The notes under the pieces are model-generated. The model was not told the origin of the DNA. It saw nothing but the letters and a program-made list of their open reading frames with translations, and did no database searches. Shown here one piece after another: positions 62,585-64,000 of a stretch of DNA of 64,000 bases. Source of the DNA: Rosenbergiella metrosideri (GTDB lineage: Bacteria; Pseudomonadota; Gammaproteobacteria; Enterobacterales; Enterobacteriaceae); contig NZ_JALBCV010000008.1 in NCBI RefSeq assembly GCF_022602565.1, positions 62,001 to 126,000 of the forward strand, written 5' to 3'. Numbering within the stretch: position 1 is the stretch's first letter; the number at the start of each line of letters is the position of its first letter. The translations under genes were made by a program, and so were the position numbers.

Positions 62585-64000
62585 AGTTCGCTTCCCATCC
62601 AATCGCGGATCACTAAGGCCACCACTTGAGGTTCATTTTCTGACATAGTGCGAATTCGTTGGCTCATCTGTTCGGCATTGATCCGTAACTGTACTTTACG
62701 TGCCGCCTCGTTAAGACTTGGATCCACTACGCTGGTTTCTTGAGGTGTCTCGACAACCGGTGGGTTGAGCGTCTGTTGAACGTGTTGGAAGGCGGGTGAC
62801 ACAATTTTACGGTAGAGCACGAGGGCGATAATGATGACGACTAACCAGCGTAATGCCTGAGTCGCCAAGGCAATCCATTGAGACTGTTGCCACCAAGGTA
62901 AGGCATCGTCGGCAAATTCCTGTGCGCTAAAAGGGGTATTGACCACATTAACGCTATCACCACGCGCCTCGGAAAAGCCCATCGCTTGTTTAACCAAACT
63001 GGTTATTTGGTTAATTTGCTCGGTGGAGAGGGCGACCTCTTTACCTTCCTTATTCTGTTGATAATTCACCACGACGGCGACGGAGAGTCGCTTGATGCCA
63101 CCGGTGCTCAACTGGGTATGGCGAGTGGTTTTATCGAGTTCGTAGTTGACGGTGCTTTCATTGTTCCTTTGCAGCGGTGTTTTCTTCGCAGCTGAGGTGT
63201 TTCCTGTGTGCGCTGCGGTGTTCTTATTGCCTTCTATATTGGCTTGGGCTGGCGGCGTCGGTTGATTCGATAAAGCCCCTGGAACCCCTTCAGCTTGCTG
63301 TGCGTTTAACTCGCTCTGGCTACGTTGTGCGGAGCGAATGGCTTGTTTAGCAGTATCACTATTAGGTTGATAGCGTTCATCGGTCTGTTCTTGACGGTCG
63401 AAATTAATCTCGGCAGTGACTTGCGCGCGGACATTTTGTTGCCCCAACATCGGACGTAGTAACAGCTCAATACGTTGCTGCACCGTTTTTTCGATACGTT
63501 GGGTGTATTTTAATTGCGTGGTATTTTGCGTTTGTGCAGCTAAGCCTGCGCCAGAAAGCAGTTCGCCAGCTTGATCAACCACCGTCACATTATCGGCACT
63601 CATCCCCGCCACGCTACTGGCCACTAAATGCACTACGGCATTAATTTGTGAGGCATCAAGCACCCGCCCAGGTTGTAACTTAAGCGTTACGGCAGCAGTC
63701 GGCGGCTGTTTTTCCCGAACGAAGACACTGGGCCGAGGAATGGCGAGATGCACCCGGGCGGTCACAACGGGATCGAGTGTTTCAATAGTGCGCGAAAGCT
63801 CTCCAGCTAAAGCGCGTTGAAAATTCACTTGTTCGTTAAACTGGCTTAAGCCAAACTTTTCATCGTCCAGTAACTCAAACCCCGTAGTGCTACTTTTCGG
63901 TAATCCTTGGCTCGCCAGCTGTAAACGAAGCTCTCTGACTTGCTGATGGGGAACAAGAATGGCACCGGTATCGGTATCGAGTTGGTAAGGGACGTTCATT
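62581..64000 (-). CDS. fliF: Flagellar M-ring protein FliF, C-terminal part
   Basis: The visible part (about 472 residues) lacks the N-terminus, which lies outside the window; full-length FliF is near 550-560. It opens in the ring-building domain ([12 protein letters not shown] near 25, G-F-E-L-L-D near 41). It then has a Ser/Gln/Asn-rich insertion, one membrane helix ([10 protein letters not shown] near 387), and a C-terminal FliG-binding tail ending R-D-W-M-G-S-E-L. First gene of the run. Confidence 0.95.
   Translation of the reverse strand, partial: MNVPYQLDTDTGAILVPHQQVRELRLQLASQGLPKSSTTGFELLDDEKFGLSQFNEQVNFQRALAGELSRTIETLDPVVTARVHLAIPRPSVFVREKQPPTAAVTLKLQPGRVLDASQINAVVHLVASSVAGMSADNVTVVDQAGELLSGAGLAAQTQNTTQLKYTQRIEKTVQQRIELLLRPMLGQQNVRAQVTAEINFDRQEQTDERYQPNSDTAKQAIRSAQRSQSELNAQQAEGVPGALSNQPTPPAQANIEGNKNTAAHTGNTSAAKKTPLQRNNESTVNYELDKTTRHTQLSTGGIKRLSVAVVVNYQQNKEGKEVALSTEQINQITSLVKQAMGFSEARGDSVNVVNTPFSAQEFADDALPWWQQSQWIALATQALRWLVVIIIALVLYRKIVSPAFQHVQQTLNPPVVETPQETSVVDPSLNEAARKVQLRINAEQMSQRIRTMSENEPQVVALVIRDWMGSEL

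Noticed and set aside
1..64000. CRISPR arrays or complete insertion sequences
   Set aside because: No regularly spaced direct repeats of 25-40 bases and no transposase with paired terminal repeats were seen.

Overview
The window is chromosomal DNA of a motile member of the Enterobacterales. Many genes match the E. coli neighbourhood near 44 min: sbcB, dacD, yeeA, yeeX, tRNA-Asn copies, nac, shiA, amn, yeeO, yedI and the fliF-R operon. They are interleaved with blocks that E. coli lacks here. The mix of proteins looks Erwiniaceae-like (plant or insect associated), but the species cannot be named from the sequence alone.

Layout. 1-1.7 kb: end of a small YgdI/R-type lipoprotein and sbcB (reverse). 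1.7-6.8 kb: an AT-rich, decayed accessory island holding a broken phage-type integrase, an IS3-type transposase tail, unidentified gene fragments, a small FlbD-like ORF, one intact reverse-strand gene of unknown function and a 37-residue membrane protein. 6.8-9.5 kb: dacD, yeeA, yeeX. 9.6-20.9 kb: a catabolic and transport block A (PanE-like reductase, flavin monooxygenase, RidA, DUF1028, M20 deacylase, divergent LysR, fused permease-ATPase amino-acid ABC transporter, binding protein, class II aldolase, D-2-hydroxyacid dehydrogenase, APC permease). 20.9-21.7 kb: non-coding with a gene relic. 21.7-29.0 kb: outer-membrane factor and ybhR-S-F-G efflux pump genes with a divergent TetR (CecR-like) regulator. 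29.3-32.8 kb: two tRNA-Asn genes flanking frmB, frmA and a shattered MFS gene. 33-38 kb: a 92-codon nac gene with a sigma-54 type promoter, an AdeP-like purine permease with a PurR box, amn and yeeO. 38.1-42.2 kb: a PAS-GGDEF-EAL protein, a GT8 glycosyltransferase and an aldonolactone-oxidase-type flavoenzyme. 42.4-48.6 kb: block B, a second copy of the ABC/binding protein/aldolase/dehydrogenase module joined to guanidinobutyrase gbuA and a divergent LysR gene. 48.6-53.3 kb: third tRNA-Asn, EamA transporter, a four-helix membrane protein, shiA, an orphan 91-residue gene and yedI. 53.8-64 kb: the flagellar operon fliF(partial)GHIJKLMNOPQR, reverse strand.

How it works together. Blocks A and B both encode import of a small amino-acid-like solute (binding protein plus a single-chain permease-ATPase) followed by a class II aldolase and a D-2-hydroxyacid dehydrogenase. 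B adds guanidinobutyrase, so guanidino compounds are plausible substrates there. A adds N-oxidation, deaminase-type and deacylase enzymes. No published pathway that I recognise has exactly this set. The most striking regulatory gene is the truncated nac. Its reading frame stops just after the DNA-binding half, yet its sigma-54 promoter and ribosome site remain.
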